Source of the DNA: Stentor roeselii
Taxonomy: Eukaryota > Ciliophora > Heterotrichea > Heterotrichida > Stentoridae
Direction of reading: 5' to 3'
Assembly: GCA_006503475.1 (NCBI GenBank)
Contig: RSEH01000069.1
Span: 62,001-126,000 of the forward strand
Length of the DNA: 64,000 bases
Part shown: positions 1-10,275 of the stretch, in pieces
Layout: the number at the start of each line of letters is the position of its first letter
How positions within the stretch are numbered: position 1 is the first letter of the stretch
Translations under genes and position numbers: made by a program
Notes under the pieces: generated by a model
What the model saw: the letters and a program-made list of their open reading frames with translations, nothing else
What the model was told of the DNA's origin: nothing
The model's database searches: none

Positions 1-1
1 T

Positions 2-23
2 AATGATTTTTTTTAAAATCATT
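2..23. repeat. Short perfect inverted repeat (hairpin)
   Basis: A 9-bp stem (aatgatttt / aaaatcatt) flanks a 4-base T loop. It lies about 80 bases beyond the stop of the minus-strand helicase gene, so it could form in that transcript's 3' end. An AT-only palindrome this short can arise by chance in such AT-rich DNA, and no function is claimed. Confidence 0.35.
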
Positions 24-103
24 GGAAAATATTTGAATTGTTCTGAGAAACTTATAATAAATCACTAAAAACACATCATTAACTAATCAACTTAAACATC
101 ATT

Positions 104-2929
104 TTAATTACTCTCAATATCCTCCACCTTAAAATAATGAGGAGCAAGCTCTAAAAGCCATTCAGGTTTAATCTCACTGCAATTCCTCATAAACTCCTTA
201 CTCGTCATCACAAGTTCATGGTACAAGACCCACACAGGTAAAAACTTGAACATTATCGAACTGGGATGGACAAAAACCGTATGCGGGCTTTTTAAAGTTC
301 TGTAAATTCCTGTCTTTTGAAGTCTGGCACAGTTAAAAAAGAAACCAGAACAAAAAGATTTCACAACCATTGAAAAATCTTTGCAGGTCTCTTTGTTGAC
401 GATCAGTTCAACTCTTTCACAGAGGTCTAGAAGTTGTTCTCGGATGTCTCTTGCTTTATTCATGCTACGAAACTGGATGAAATGGTCCTTGCACCAGTTT
501 GATGAAAAATTCGCTTCTTCCCATTGCAGGAAAACTTGGAGTAATGTTAGATGATCGCCTTCTCTTGAGGAAAATGAGAGTTTTGCGTTGTCTGCGTGAA
601 TTGCTCGGTCTTTTGGTCTGAAAAAAATACTGTTACCCACACTTAGCATCGCAGCGATAGTGACTACCTCATTCACACATTGATACTTATCAGAATGAAT
701 AATACTTTTACTCAGCTTAGGACTGACAGGGAACTCCGCCATTCTCCTTCCCAACTTGGTAAGCTGAGCTTCATCATTAAGCGCTCCAAGTGCATAAAGT
801 TCTTCTAAAGCCCTCATCAAAGTTTCACTAGCAGGGGGGTCAAGAAAGTCAAAATGAACCAAGTCCTCAATTCCAAGACTTTTCAAAACAAGTACAACAT
901 TTCCCAAGTTGCATCTTTGAATTTCAGGAACTTGATTCTCTTCAAGTTCATTTTCAAAAGACCACAAAGTATACATTCTGAAGCATTTCCCTGGAGAGAC
1001 CCTTCCGGCCCTCCCTGCGCGCTGGCGCGCAGAAGCTTTTGAGATGGGAACTACTACTAAACTTTCCATTCCACTTCTTGGGTTGTAACAAGTTTCTTTG
1101 CATAGGCCACAGTCGATCACGTAAACGATACCGTCTATTGTTACACTTGTTTCTGCGATGTTTGTTGCAAGGACTACTTTTCTAGCACCTTCTGGAGTCT
1201 TTTCGAAAATTTTACCTTGGAGGTCACTGGGAAGGGTTGAGTAGATTGGAAGGATTATTAACTCGGGAATTTTACTGCCAAGACCTCGTGTTCTGGATAG
1301 CAGCATGTCTTGGGTTGCTTCTATTTCTTCTTGCCCTGTTAGGAATACCAGAATGTCGCCTTGGGGTTGGGTAACATGAATCTGAAGGGTAGTAATAACA
1401 GCAGCTTCCAAATAATCAGCTTCCGGATTTTTCGTATAAAAAACATCAACAGGAAACCTCCTTCCAGGAATTCCAAAAACAGGAGCATTATCAAAATACC
1501 TTGCAAATTTTTCAGCATCCATAGTAGCTGACGAAATGATAACTTTTAATTGTTTTCGTGCCCTAGACAAGTCCTTAATAAGTCCAAACAAGATATCAGT
1601 ATGTAAAGTCCTTTCATGAGCCTCATCAATCATAATAACCGAATAACAACTAAGTTCAGGGTCCATCATGAATTCCCTAAGCAGCATTCCATCAGTCATA
1701 TACTTGATCAAGGTCTTTTCAGAGGTGCAGTCCTCAAACCTGATGGTATATCCGACTTCATGTCCAAGTTTCACCATCATTTCCTGAGCCACCCTGGAAG
1801 CCACACTCATGGCAGCGACTCTTCTCGGCTGGGTGCAGGCGATTTTCCCATATTTCGTATACCCCACCTCATGAAGGTACTGAGGAATCTGAGTCGTTTT
1901 TCCAGAACCTGTTTCACCTTCCACTATCAAAATTTTATTATCACGAATAGCTTCCAGGAGCTTTTCACGATGTTTGAAAACTGGAAGTTCTTCTCTTTCA
2001 TTTACTGATGACTCTGAGCTTTCTTCAGAAAAATCGTCACCTTCGATTAGTTGTGTCTTGAGGTACTCGATTTGGTTTTCAAGGAGAAGGTCGTAGTTCT
2101 TCTGAGCCTGGCCCTGGCTGCCGTATTTGAAGCTGGTTCTGGACTTTTGAGCGTCTTCCCAGAGGTCTTGTTCAGTTTTGACGGTTTTTTCCTCGGTGTA
2201 TCTTTGGAACTGGGCTTTGTACCTTTCAGCTGCTGGATTTTCATTCTGCATGGAAAATCCTTCGATTTTTTCAATCATTCCTTTTTTCTCAACGGCGATT
2301 TGGTAGATCTTTTTATTCAGTTCTCGTTCTCGGAGTTCTCTTTCGGTTAAGTCTTCATCTTTAAAGAGATTTTCGTCGTCTTCAAGTTTTCTTTTCATGA
2401 TGTCCAGCTGCTGTTCTTCTCGATGTTTTAAGTAAGTCCATCTGCTTACTTTTTTCATCTGTTGAAGTAAGTTCGCTCTTTCTTCTTCAGTCATTTCTAG
2501 ATGTTTCTGTTGGAGTTCTTTTGAAGTTTTTTTTCCTCGTTTTGATAAGAGTCGCTTGTTTAGCTCGTCTTTTTCTTTCTGGTCTTGAATCGGGTCGAAG
2601 TCTTCGATTTTCAACTTTTTTGAGAGATTTTCAGAAGGTTCTTCTTCGACGAATTCGTAGGATTCTGACTTTTGACGCTTTGCGAGGTCTAGTTGGAACT
2701 GCTGCTGGTAGGACGACTGCGACACGGGCTTTGAAAACTTGTTGAATAGGTCTTCGGAAAATTGCAGAAGAGAAGGAGTGTCTGGAAATTCGAATTCGAG
2801 AAGTTTTGAATGGATTGATGATGATGAGGATGCACTTGTTGCTAGAGAGTGGATGTAGGAAACTGTTGTTTTTTCTGATAGACCTAGGATTTCGTAGAGC
2901 TTGTCACTTATCCAGGTTTTACCTTCCAT
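104..2929 (-). CDS. DHX16: DEAH-box spliceosomal ATPase, Prp2/DHX16 type
   Basis: A 941-aa superfamily 2 RNA helicase. Family members remodel the activated spliceosome before the first splicing step, acting in the nucleus. Visible motifs: Walker A GETGSGKT near residues 338-345, the Thr-rich QPRRVAAMS block, DEAH at 435-438, SATMDAEKF, the VFLTGQEEIE block and QRAGRAGRVSPGKCFR (motif VI). The helicase is followed by the winged-helix/ratchet (HA2) and OB-fold regions, ending in an LLELAPHYFK motif typical of this clade. The N-terminal ~300 residues are charged and contain a YxxAEKKGMIEKIEGF-like stretch; there is no S1 domain, which argues for DHX16/Prp2 over DHX8/Prp22. The ATG at 2929 gives the full family length and no intron is needed. 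The assignment comes from remembered similarity to human DHX16 across the core, which is high. Confidence 0.95.
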   Translation of the reverse strand: MEGKTWISDKLYEILGLSEKTTVSYIHSLATSASSSSSIHSKLLEFEFPDTPSLLQFSEDLFNKFSKPVSQSSYQQQFQLDLAKRQKSESYEFVEEEPSENLSKKLKIEDFDPIQDQKEKDELNKRLLSKRGKKTSKELQQKHLEMTEEERANLLQQMKKVSRWTYLKHREEQQLDIMKRKLEDDENLFKDEDLTERELRERELNKKIYQIAVEKKGMIEKIEGFSMQNENPAAERYKAQFQRYTEEKTVKTEQDLWEDAQKSRTSFKYGSQGQAQKNYDLLLENQIEYLKTQLIEGDDFSEESSESSVNEREELPVFKHREKLLEAIRDNKILIVEGETGSGKTTQIPQYLHEVGYTKYGKIACTQPRRVAAMSVASRVAQEMMVKLGHEVGYTIRFEDCTSEKTLIKYMTDGMLLREFMMDPELSCYSVIMIDEAHERTLHTDILFGLIKDLSRARKQLKVIISSATMDAEKFARYFDNAPVFGIPGRRFPVDVFYTKNPEADYLEAAVITTLQIHVTQPQGDILVFLTGQEEIEATQDMLLSRTRGLGSKIPELIILPIYSTLPSDLQGKIFEKTPEGARKVVLATNIAETSVTIDGIVYVIDCGLCKETCYNPRSGMESLVVVPISKASARQRAGRAGRVSPGKCFRMYTLWSFENELEENQVPEIQRCNLGNVVLVLKSLGIEDLVHFDFLDPPASETLMRALEELYALGALNDEAQLTKLGRRMAEFPVSPKLSKSIIHSDKYQCVNEVVTIAAMLSVGNSIFFRPKDRAIHADNAKLSFSSREGDHLTLLQVFLQWEEANFSSNWCKDHFIQFRSMNKARDIREQLLDLCERVELIVNKETCKDFSMVVKSFCSGFFFNCARLQKTGIYRTLKSPHTVFVHPSSIMFKFLPVWVLYHELVMTSKEFMRNCSEIKPEWLLELAPHYFKVEDIESN

Positions 2930-3378
2930 GAATTAGGATTATGAGAATTTTTATGGGATTTTGAGAAGGGTTTGATTGTTAAGGAATTTGGGAGATGGTT
3001 ATGATTATTTAGGGTTTAATTTGAATAGTAAATTTAGTTTTTAATAGATAATGTTATAAGTTTTCACTTATTCATAGAGGTTTAATTCAATTTACACTTT
3101 TGTATGATGATATTTTAAATAGAACCAGGTTTGATTGAGATTATGAAAAAATCAATCTAATTTTTAAAATCATTTATGTCGAATAACCCAATCAAATTAA
3201 TATACCTATTAAAACATTTAAAAAAATTCTAAACTTAAAGTCCTTTCATATAGATTTGAATAAATCCAGCATTCACACCATTCCAATTTTCAATTCCATA
3301 TCTAAATATCATTTAAAATTCCTCCAATTATAATTATCATATCCTTCTCAAAAATCAAACATTGTTGAATATAAAATA
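2930..3378. other. Intergenic region between divergent genes
   Basis: No open frame or RNA gene is visible. It separates the helicase (-) and the carbonic anhydrase (+), so it should hold both promoters. Composition changes inside it: 2941-3000 has 20 G and no C on the plus strand, whereas 3181-3360 is C/A-biased with few G. Confidence 0.6.
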
Positions 3379-4182
3379 ATGCATTTAAAAGTGTTACTTT
3401 TCATGCTGCTTTCCAATCTCTCAAGTTCTTTCAACTACTTCCATGGAGGAGATGAATGGAGCAAGACTTGCAAGACAGGTAAAAAGCAGTCTCCAATCAG
3501 TTTCATTGACTCAAAATTAACAGTGATCAGCGTGGAAGACCCAAAACTGCAGGTTTACATTGACCTGAACGATGAATTCGAAGATTACTTCCGGACCAAC
3601 TACGAAAAAGGAACTATTGAATGCAGTAGATCATTTGGAAAAGTAACTTTAGGTAATGTAGACTACTTCATCGGAGGCATGCACTTTCATTCACCATCTG
3701 AACATCAAGTAGATGGCCAGGCCTATGATCTTGAAGTGCATCTTGTTGGTCAGAGTCAGGAGTCAAAATTACATGTCATTGGAATTTTCTTTGAAAAAGA
3801 TGGACCAGCTAATCAGTTCATTGACGCAGTTCAGAAAAAAATTGATTTTGGCCAAAGGAATTACTTTGAGAGTTCCTGGCTTATTTTAGATGGACAGCTA
3901 GATGATTATTATTATTATGAAGGGTCTGTTACTGCACCCATCATCAACGATGACTGTGTGGAAGATGTCAGGTGGACTATTTTGAAGAACCCATTAACTA
4001 TCTCTGAAAATCAGTTTGATTTTTTTCATAAACGCTGGGCTGGAAATGAATCGTTTGCTCAATCACGTGGAAATAATAGAAAAATTCAGGAACTTAATGG
4101 AAGAAAAATTTTCTTTCATTCTGCTGTAGAATCTTGGAGTGCTTTGATTAGGGTTGGAATGGCTTTAGCTTTAATGATTTAG
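3379..4182 (+). CDS. Secreted alpha-type carbonic anhydrase
   Basis: A 267-aa alpha-class carbonic anhydrase (CO2 + H2O to bicarbonate + H+). An N-terminal hydrophobic signal (about residues 1-17) precedes a GKKQSPISF motif typical of the family start. The three zinc ligands are recognisable as His102 and His104 in MHFHSPSEH and His121 in LEVHLVG, so catalysis is plausible. The HSPSEH form resembles plant, bacterial and protist enzymes more than mammalian CA2. The C-terminus ends in a short hydrophobic run (LIRVGMALALMI), which could be a GPI-type or membrane-anchoring tail, but this is inference. The ATG follows an AT-rich leader and no other in-frame start lies upstream near it. No intron is needed. 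Confidence 0.92.
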   Translation: MHLKVLLFMLLSNLSSSFNYFHGGDEWSKTCKTGKKQSPISFIDSKLTVISVEDPKLQVYIDLNDEFEDYFRTNYEKGTIECSRSFGKVTLGNVDYFIGGMHFHSPSEHQVDGQAYDLEVHLVGQSQESKLHVIGIFFEKDGPANQFIDAVQKKIDFGQRNYFESSWLILDGQLDDYYYYEGSVTAPIINDDCVEDVRWTILKNPLTISENQFDFFHKRWAGNESFAQSRGNNRKIQELNGRKIFFHSAVESWSALIRVGMALALMI

Positions 4183-4432
4183 GTGGTAGAGCTAATAATT
4201 GAAAGATGAAGATGGATTTCTATTGTTGTTTGAGATTTAAATTAAGAGAAAAACTTTGGTAAGATGGACTAAAAACTGGAAGATTCTTAATTTAGAGTCA
4301 TTAATATTGAAAATCTTTTGAATTCCTGATTTTTCAACCTAAGATAGTAAACTTTGAATGTGCATTTGCAAAAATTTCTGAAACTTATTAAATTATACCT
4401 GGATGTTAATTCAATGAATTTTCTTGCAAATA

Positions 4433-7400
4433 ATGAATGATTATCTCTGCAAAGCTGGAAGACGTACCTTCGACTTAAAAAGCCGTCTTCCTTACATCAT
4501 TACTTTCACGCAAGGCAACTCTAATTCAAGCATAGTCCTTTGTTCTTTCTGCTGGGAAGAAATCTCTCGCAGCATAAAAACATTCAAATACGACCATTCT
4601 TTCAAATCATGTTCAAATCAAAAGCTTTATTTAAACACCTTATTTTCTAAATTCCACTTCAAATCACATGAAAACTCATCAAAAAGTGTGATGTACAAAG
4701 AAGCTCCCCCAAAATCCTCAGAAGAAAAATCATCATCTTCAGTCTTCTACAATTCAAAAATTTTCCAAAAGGTAAAAATCGATTTAAAAGATTTGATAAT
4801 AAAGCCGACCTGCAACCCTAAACACAAAAAAAGACCTTCTCATATTTTAAGCATAATTCAAGAAAAATTCCAAGATTTCCAAACTTCTTCAAAAGACTTC
4901 TCTGAATGGATTCTCGTTTCTTGCGCAGAGTGTTCAGAGTGCCTGAATGAGAAGTTTATTATAAGGAACTCAGTCGATTTGAACCTTTACTACCCGAGAG
5001 ACTATTTAAAAGAGCTGATATCTGAAATGCTTGAGAAAAACAAGGCTTTAAATGCACTGACTGATGAGTACTCGATGACCAGGGCGAAAAACTTGAAGGC
5101 TCAGGACCTTCTGAAAATATTGCAAGAAATGTTTTGGGTGGTCAATGGAACTCTTACTTGCAAAACTCATATGAAAAAAGAGTTAATTTACTTTGATAGG
5201 AAAAGTTTTCAATTCATTTGTCAAGATTGTTATGAAAAAAGGTTTTGTGAAATGAATTGCTTTAAGTGTCTTAATGAAAGGATTTTGTTTGTTAGTGAAA
5301 GAGGGAAAGGACTTTGTGGAAATTGTATTCTTTTTATCATGGAAAATAAAAAAATTCATGAAAATTGTAATTTTACTTCTTTGGACCAAAAAGAATGCAT
5401 TCTTGAAGATCGATGTGTTGAAAGGTCTGAAGAAGGAAAAAATATTTTTGCGAATTGTAAAAAATTTAAACCTTTTGTTTCAGTTGATAAATCTTTAGGG
5501 TTTTGTGTTAAGTGTGATTGTTCTTACATTGAAAAAGCTGTTCAAAATTTTAAGGTTTTTGAGGAATGCTCTCATCATTCGAGAAATTTCGTTTGTTTTG
5601 ACAGTCATGATAAAGTTTTCGTTTGTCAGACATGTATTGATGAAAAGGTTGAAAAACTTAGCTTTCAGGAAATTATTCAAAAAGTTGAGAATGAATTTGA
5701 AATTCTTGAAAAAATCAAAACTAAGGAAGTGAGAAAAGGTTTGACTAAAGTAAGGAGAAATAAATCGTTTTCGTTAACAGAAAAAATATTCTTGATAAGC
5801 CGGTGCTTTGATCTTCTCCAAAATAGCAGAGAACAAGATAATAGAAAAACTCGAACGGATTCAAAGAACTTTAAAAGCCTATACCAGTGCGACAAACTTA
5901 TAGAGCCTGATCAAAGCGAAAATTCAATTTCAAATCCTATCAATCAATACCAAGCCTATTCCCTAACATATCCCGAAGATTCATTTACATTAACTCCAAA
6001 ATCAATTTGCTCTTACTGTTCTAAAATTTTTCAATTCGGTACAAGAATTCCATTATCCCTGCCAAACCTTCCAATACTCTGCAGCTCATGTTTTCAGTCC
6101 CTTCCCGAATCAAAAAAATCATTAACCAATTCCCCATCACTTCCAATATCAGCCTTGATTCTCCCTAGTTACTTGGAAATCTCTAAATTCTGTTCAAATT
6201 GTGACAAAATTGAAAATCCTTTCAGCTTTTACTTAAAAAATCCTCCTTTCAAGCTTAAATGCGGTCATTTGGTATGTAAGAACTGTTTGCAAGACTGTGA
6301 AAAATCTCAAACAATTACCTGTAAAAAATGCAAGAATAGACAGAACATTGCTTTGATTTCTGAAGATTTTGACACTTTGCAGGTTTTAAAGTATACTGAA
6401 ATTATTTGCAGTCAACATAGAAAGGTTTGTTTAGCTTTTTCAAACAATTTTCTTAAAGTTGCATGCTCGACTTGTATTAAAAATGTTAAAAGTTATAAAA
6501 ATTATGATAAATGCTATTTTAAGATTATTGGTGATGAACTTATGAATATTTCTGTTGAGGTTAGAGATGAAGAAAATCTAGGGGATTTATTTGTTGAAGG
6601 ACCTGGGATTGTTCAGTGTCGGGTTAGTAAGGAAGGTTTGAAAGAGGGAGATTTATTAATTATTGAGATGATAGAAGAGTTTCTCATGAAAAGCTTATTA
6701 AAAACCGATTATTTTTCAATCTATCATCCAGCCAGCGAAACAAGCCACGAAGATTGTAAAATTAATTTCTGCCAAGACACTTATAAATTCCAAAATGATA
6801 AAACACCAACATCTCAAATAATCAAAATTTACGAAAAAAATCTTCTTGTCCTAGACCTTCAATACTATAAAAACGATTCACATCTTGTTTCATTTTTCCA
6901 ATGTTTACAACTTTCAATAGAATCCCACAAAGAGTCCCCAAACAACACCTTAATAAAGAAATTTCTGCTGAAGTCCCTTCCATTCATGCCTCTTTCTCAT
7001 TCTTTGAAACGTTTTCATCAACTTTGTAAAAATTGTGATCCAGTGATCGACGTTTTCCGATTTTTAAACATTTTTTATAAGCGAGGTTCAAAAAAATCAT
7101 GGATTATTCACTCTGAAGACCCTGAAGAGTTTGATATAAGAAGTTCTCATATTTTATTCATTAAAGGAATAATCCTGGCTTCTCCAAAGCCTTCTAAAAA
7201 AAAAGAAGACTTTCCTGTTACTTTGGAATTTTTTAATATTGACTCTGGAATCACTCAGGTTGACTCTGAAAAAGGTTTCATGAAAGTAGTTACTGAGATT
7301 CGACCTGGAAATGAATATATCAGGATTTTGTTTGATAGGACTTTTGTTTGTTATGGAAAAACTAAACTTTTTATCAGGTTTTCGAAAGGGTTTTATCATT

Positions 7401-7576
7401 TTGCTGTTGATCCTGTTGAAGATCTTAGAATTGGTGAAAATGGGTTTGTTAAGATTCATTGTAGTACTCAAGTTAATGGAAATAATAATTTTGCTGGACC
7501 TTTTTTAGGTTTTATTGTTGATGAGTTTTATTGTGATCGGTTTTTGGTTAATATTGAAAGGACTTATTATAAATAG
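4433..7576 (+). CDS. Large multi-zinc-finger protein with RING and B-box-like modules
   Basis: A 1047-aa protein from the ATG at 4433; the frame is open slightly upstream but has no earlier ATG. It contains many CxxC pairs. The clearest module is a C3HC4-like RING at about residues 587-635 (CSNC...CGHLVCKNC...CKKC), followed by a B-box-like CSQHRKVC...CSTC at about 659-681. Earlier CKTH...CQDC and CSHH...CQTC units look like further B-box-type fingers, and CSYC...CSSC precedes the RING. This order recalls TRIM/RBCC-type E3 ubiquitin ligases, but the repeated fingers ahead of the RING are unusual. The C-terminal ~300 residues are beta-rich and unrecognised. E3 activity is inferred from the RING only. 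No signal peptide or TM segment is seen. Confidence 0.8.
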   Translation: MNDYLCKAGRRTFDLKSRLPYIITFTQGNSNSSIVLCSFCWEEISRSIKTFKYDHSFKSCSNQKLYLNTLFSKFHFKSHENSSKSVMYKEAPPKSSEEKSSSSVFYNSKIFQKVKIDLKDLIIKPTCNPKHKKRPSHILSIIQEKFQDFQTSSKDFSEWILVSCAECSECLNEKFIIRNSVDLNLYYPRDYLKELISEMLEKNKALNALTDEYSMTRAKNLKAQDLLKILQEMFWVVNGTLTCKTHMKKELIYFDRKSFQFICQDCYEKRFCEMNCFKCLNERILFVSERGKGLCGNCILFIMENKKIHENCNFTSLDQKECILEDRCVERSEEGKNIFANCKKFKPFVSVDKSLGFCVKCDCSYIEKAVQNFKVFEECSHHSRNFVCFDSHDKVFVCQTCIDEKVEKLSFQEIIQKVENEFEILEKIKTKEVRKGLTKVRRNKSFSLTEKIFLISRCFDLLQNSREQDNRKTRTDSKNFKSLYQCDKLIEPDQSENSISNPINQYQAYSLTYPEDSFTLTPKSICSYCSKIFQFGTRIPLSLPNLPILCSSCFQSLPESKKSLTNSPSLPISALILPSYLEISKFCSNCDKIENPFSFYLKNPPFKLKCGHLVCKNCLQDCEKSQTITCKKCKNRQNIALISEDFDTLQVLKYTEIICSQHRKVCLAFSNNFLKVACSTCIKNVKSYKNYDKCYFKIIGDELMNISVEVRDEENLGDLFVEGPGIVQCRVSKEGLKEGDLLIIEMIEEFLMKSLLKTDYFSIYHPASETSHEDCKINFCQDTYKFQNDKTPTSQIIKIYEKNLLVLDLQYYKNDSHLVSFFQCLQLSIESHKESPNNTLIKKFLLKSLPFMPLSHSLKRFHQLCKNCDPVIDVFRFLNIFYKRGSKKSWIIHSEDPEEFDIRSSHILFIKGIILASPKPSKKKEDFPVTLEFFNIDSGITQVDSEKGFMKVVTEIRPGNEYIRILFDRTFVCYGKTKLFIRFSKGFYHFAVDPVEDLRIGENGFVKIHCSTQVNGNNNFAGPFLGFIVDEFYCDRFLVNIERTYYK

Positions 7577-7860
7577 TTTGAAGGATCACCAGCCAAAAAA
7601 ACCTAACTAAAATATCTAACCCACCTCACTTCCAAACTCAAAGAATCCAAAATTATCTAAAATCTTCCACCAAAAATTCTCAATTCTCCAAAGCGATCTA
7701 AAAAAACCTCAACATTTCCAAAACCCAAACCCTTCACCTCCCAACTCCCATTTCCCAAATCATCCTCGAACCTAAACCTAAACCCAAAGCCAAACTTTTC
7801 ATTATCCCGCTTTTCCAATCTTTCAATTCATATTCGTTATTCATATTTGAATAATTTAAA

Positions 7861-8556
7861 ATGTCACAAGAAGACTCGACCGACTTTGGCAAGTTCACAG
7901 AAGCCAAGTCCCTCAGGAAGCAAGCCGAGGACGATGCTCAGCTTTTAGCAAACCGAATAGCTTTGCTTCGACAAGAAGAGCAGAAAGCGCTGAGAAAGAT
8001 AGAAGAGACTCGAAGAAAGGCACAAGAAATTATTGAAACCCGGCAAAGGGTTCAAGAAGAGCAAAGGAAGAAGGAAGAGATTCGCCAAATGAAGGAATTG
8101 GAAGAACAGGCAAAACTTCAGGAACTCAAAAACCAGAAAATGCAGGAACGAGCGAATAAGGAACAAAAAATTTCCAGTTTGAAGAATCGCATTTCGACTG
8201 AAGCCCGCAATGTTAAAAGGTCTCAAATGGAGAATCTTGAAATTATTGAACAGAAAAGAATTGAAGATGCGCAGGTCAAACTCGCGAAGAAACAGGAGAT
8301 TGTTAGACAAAAGTCTTTAGCAGAAGAAAAGAAGAGAAGAAAAGAGATGGAAAAAAAGGCAATAGTGAAAATGGAACTAGAGCGAAAAATCGAAGAAGAA
8401 AACCGAATCCGTCGAGAAAAAGAAGACCTAGTAGCCCGAATGGAGCAAGAAGAGCTCGAGCTAATCCAGCGTCTTCAAAACACTCAACTGCTCCAACAGA
8501 GTGTCTACGAAGACCTCGAAAGCGCGATGAACGGTAAAGATCTCCGAGGTTACTAA
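7861..8556 (+). CDS. Charged coiled-coil protein
   Basis: A 231-aa protein made almost entirely of Glu/Lys/Arg/Gln heptads from residue ~15 to the end, predicted to be one long helix. I do not recognise a family. The composition resembles cytoskeletal or basal-body linker proteins, but such composition is not diagnostic. The ATG follows a C/A-rich 284-base intergenic stretch. CHMP2 starts 73 bases downstream on the same strand. Steady codon use and lack of interruptions support a real gene; the opposite-strand open frame here is a shadow of the repetitive codons. Confidence 0.8.
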   Translation: MSQEDSTDFGKFTEAKSLRKQAEDDAQLLANRIALLRQEEQKALRKIEETRRKAQEIIETRQRVQEEQRKKEEIRQMKELEEQAKLQELKNQKMQERANKEQKISSLKNRISTEARNVKRSQMENLEIIEQKRIEDAQVKLAKKQEIVRQKSLAEEKKRRKEMEKKAIVKMELERKIEEENRIRREKEDLVARMEQEELELIQRLQNTQLLQQSVYEDLESAMNGKDLRGY

Positions 8557-8629
8557 GAATTGTATTGACTTAGTTAATAATCTTCAATTACAGTCCAGTC
8601 CTCAGCCTTTAACCCTAATAAAGGTAAAA

Positions 8630-9256
8630 ATGGGAGCAAACAACCCGAAAATGACTCCAAAAGAGCAAGTCCGAGAATACCGACGAGGACTGAAACGAGC
8701 AATCCGAGAGATAGAACGTGAGCGACTCAAACTCCAAAACGAAGAGAAAAAAATGATCGCTGAAATAAAGCGACTGGCAAAGTCGAACAATATCGGACCA
8801 GTCAAAGTGATGGCGAAGGACCTGGTGAGGCTTCGGCGACATGTTCAGAAGTTCTACGACATGAAATCTCAAATCAACGGAATTGACTTAAGGCTTCAAA
8901 CAATGAGCTCCACTCAGACTATGGCTGATGTCATCAGAGGAGTCACTCCGGCTTTGGTAAAAATCAATAAACAGATGAACCTTCCTGAACTGAATAATAT
9001 GATGAAGGAGTTTTATAAGGAAAATCAGAGAATGGAAATGACTGAAGAACTCATGGGAGAAGCTGTTGATATGGCACTTGAACATGAAGATGATGATGCG
9101 CAAACTGATCTTGTGGTTGGACAGGTGTTGTCGGAAATAGGAGTTGAAATCGCAGGGCAACTTGAACATGGAGCTTTGCCGAATTTGAAGAGGAATCAGG
9201 TTGAAGAGGAGAAGAAGGACTCGGAACTTGAGGCAAGGTTCGCTGCTTTGAGATGA
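8630..9256 (+). CDS. CHMP2: ESCRT-III subunit CHMP2/Vps2
   Basis: A 208-aa ESCRT-III protein, which polymerises on membranes for multivesicular-body formation, abscission and membrane repair and is disassembled by Vps4. The N-terminus has the basic alpha1/alpha2 hairpin (YRRGLKRAIREIERER...). The middle region matches CHMP2A (DVIRGVTPALVKINKQMNLPEL). The acidic C-terminal part ends in SELEARFAALR, a MIM1 motif for the Vps4 MIT domain. Length is the family norm (about 220 aa). It ends 24 bases from the convergent Pro-Gly-rich gene. CHMP2 rather than CHMP3 is favoured by the N-terminal pattern and MIM1. Confidence 0.92.
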   Translation: MGANNPKMTPKEQVREYRRGLKRAIREIERERLKLQNEEKKMIAEIKRLAKSNNIGPVKVMAKDLVRLRRHVQKFYDMKSQINGIDLRLQTMSSTQTMADVIRGVTPALVKINKQMNLPELNNMMKEFYKENQRMEMTEELMGEAVDMALEHEDDDAQTDLVVGQVLSEIGVEIAGQLEHGALPNLKRNQVEEEKKDSELEARFAALR

Positions 9257-9280
9257 GTAGTTAAGTTATTAGATTAAATA

Positions 9281-10240
9281 TCACTTCTTAGGCTTCTTAG
9301 CAAAAGGTATCGGATCATAAGACCCAGGTCCAGGCACCCACTTTTTATCCTTCATAACCTGTTCAGTAAACCTCGTATCCTTATACTGTGTAATTTTCGT
9401 AGTCCTTGATTTTTCAACAACAACATGTTTTGTATAAGCCTTATCCAAATCCTTATAATTTCCCACCCCAGGAACCAGCTTGGCACTCATAGCCCTCTTC
9501 TGAAAATAACTAATTCTTTTTTCCTTCACAAGTGCAGGGTCAGGAGTTTTCCTTCTCAAAGACTTAGACATAAAATTTTTTTCCAAGTCTTTCAAATACC
9601 CAGGTCCAACATTTCCAACAACCGCTTTAACAGGTCCTTCTTTATAATACTTAAAGACCTGAACCCTTTTCTCTACTTTTTGATAAGCTTTTTCCCTTTC
9701 TTCCGCTTTTCGAAAGTAACGATCAGCTGCAGGGACTTCTTCAGCAAGGGCTTCAAAGTTGCATAAAAAACTTTCTGGCTCGCTTTTGCTGTTTAAGACT
9801 TACTTGAACTTACCCAAAGCTGCTGTTCGCTTCTTTCCACCCGACTTTGGAGTTTCGTTGTAGTCGCTTGGACCTGGGATTTTCTTTGAGGTGTCCATCA
9901 CTTCTTCTGTCATTGTTCGGCGACGGCCTTTGCTGAATCGACCGTTTGAAGGAGTCCAATAACGTTTTTCTGTGGATTTGAATGTTTCGGAGTAGTGGGA
10001 TGGACCTGGGTCTTTTGATTTTTTTGTTATTTCTGCGAAGATGTCTCGGTTCTTGTCTGTTGGGATCTTGTGCTCGGCTGAGAGAGGAATTGCTGTAGTC
10101 GGAGCAACATATCCTTCCATTTTGAACTCTTCAAATGTTCCTTGTGAGATATGAAACATATCCGGTATCGAAATAAAGGCCGGAGCAGTACTATAAAAAA
10201 CTCCCTGGTCAAACCTAGCCTCAGAGGCAAAGTCAGACAT
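9281..10240 (-). CDS. Pro-Gly-rich repeat (STPGR/SHIPPO-like) protein, one 15-nt intron
   Basis: Two exons (10240-9804 and 9788-9281) join across a 15-nt intron to give 314 aa, starting MSDFASEARF at the ATG at 10240. The protein carries spaced PGP motifs (KDPGPSHYSE, KIPGPSDYNE, NVGPGYLKD, LVPGVGNYKD, WVPGPGSYDP), the pattern of the sperm-tail PG-rich repeat found in ciliary microtubule-associated proteins such as ODF3/SHIPPO. A role on axonemal or cortical microtubules is inferred from the family. Without the intron, each half ends at or lacks a proper start, and the second half would have no ATG near its beginning. The upstream secreted-protein gene starts divergently only 35 bases away. 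Confidence 0.85.
9789..9803 (-). other. 15-nt intron in the Pro-Gly-rich gene
   Basis: Read on the minus strand the intron is GTAAGTCTTAAACAG. Removing it joins ...ALGKF and KSEPESFL... in frame with an Asn codon split as AA|C. Retaining it leads to an immediate TAA. Confidence 0.88.
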
Positions 10241-10275
10241 TTTGAATATTAAGAAATCAACAATCAATCCTATAA

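Noticed and set aside
854-2745. Plus-strand and second minus-frame open stretches over the helicase gene
   Set aside because: They lie in other frames of a strongly conserved gene and have no family resemblance; they follow from its skewed codon use.
7945-8310. Minus-strand frame of 121 aa over the coiled-coil gene
   Set aside because: It is the Phe/Leu-rich complement of Glu/Lys codons and has no independent support.
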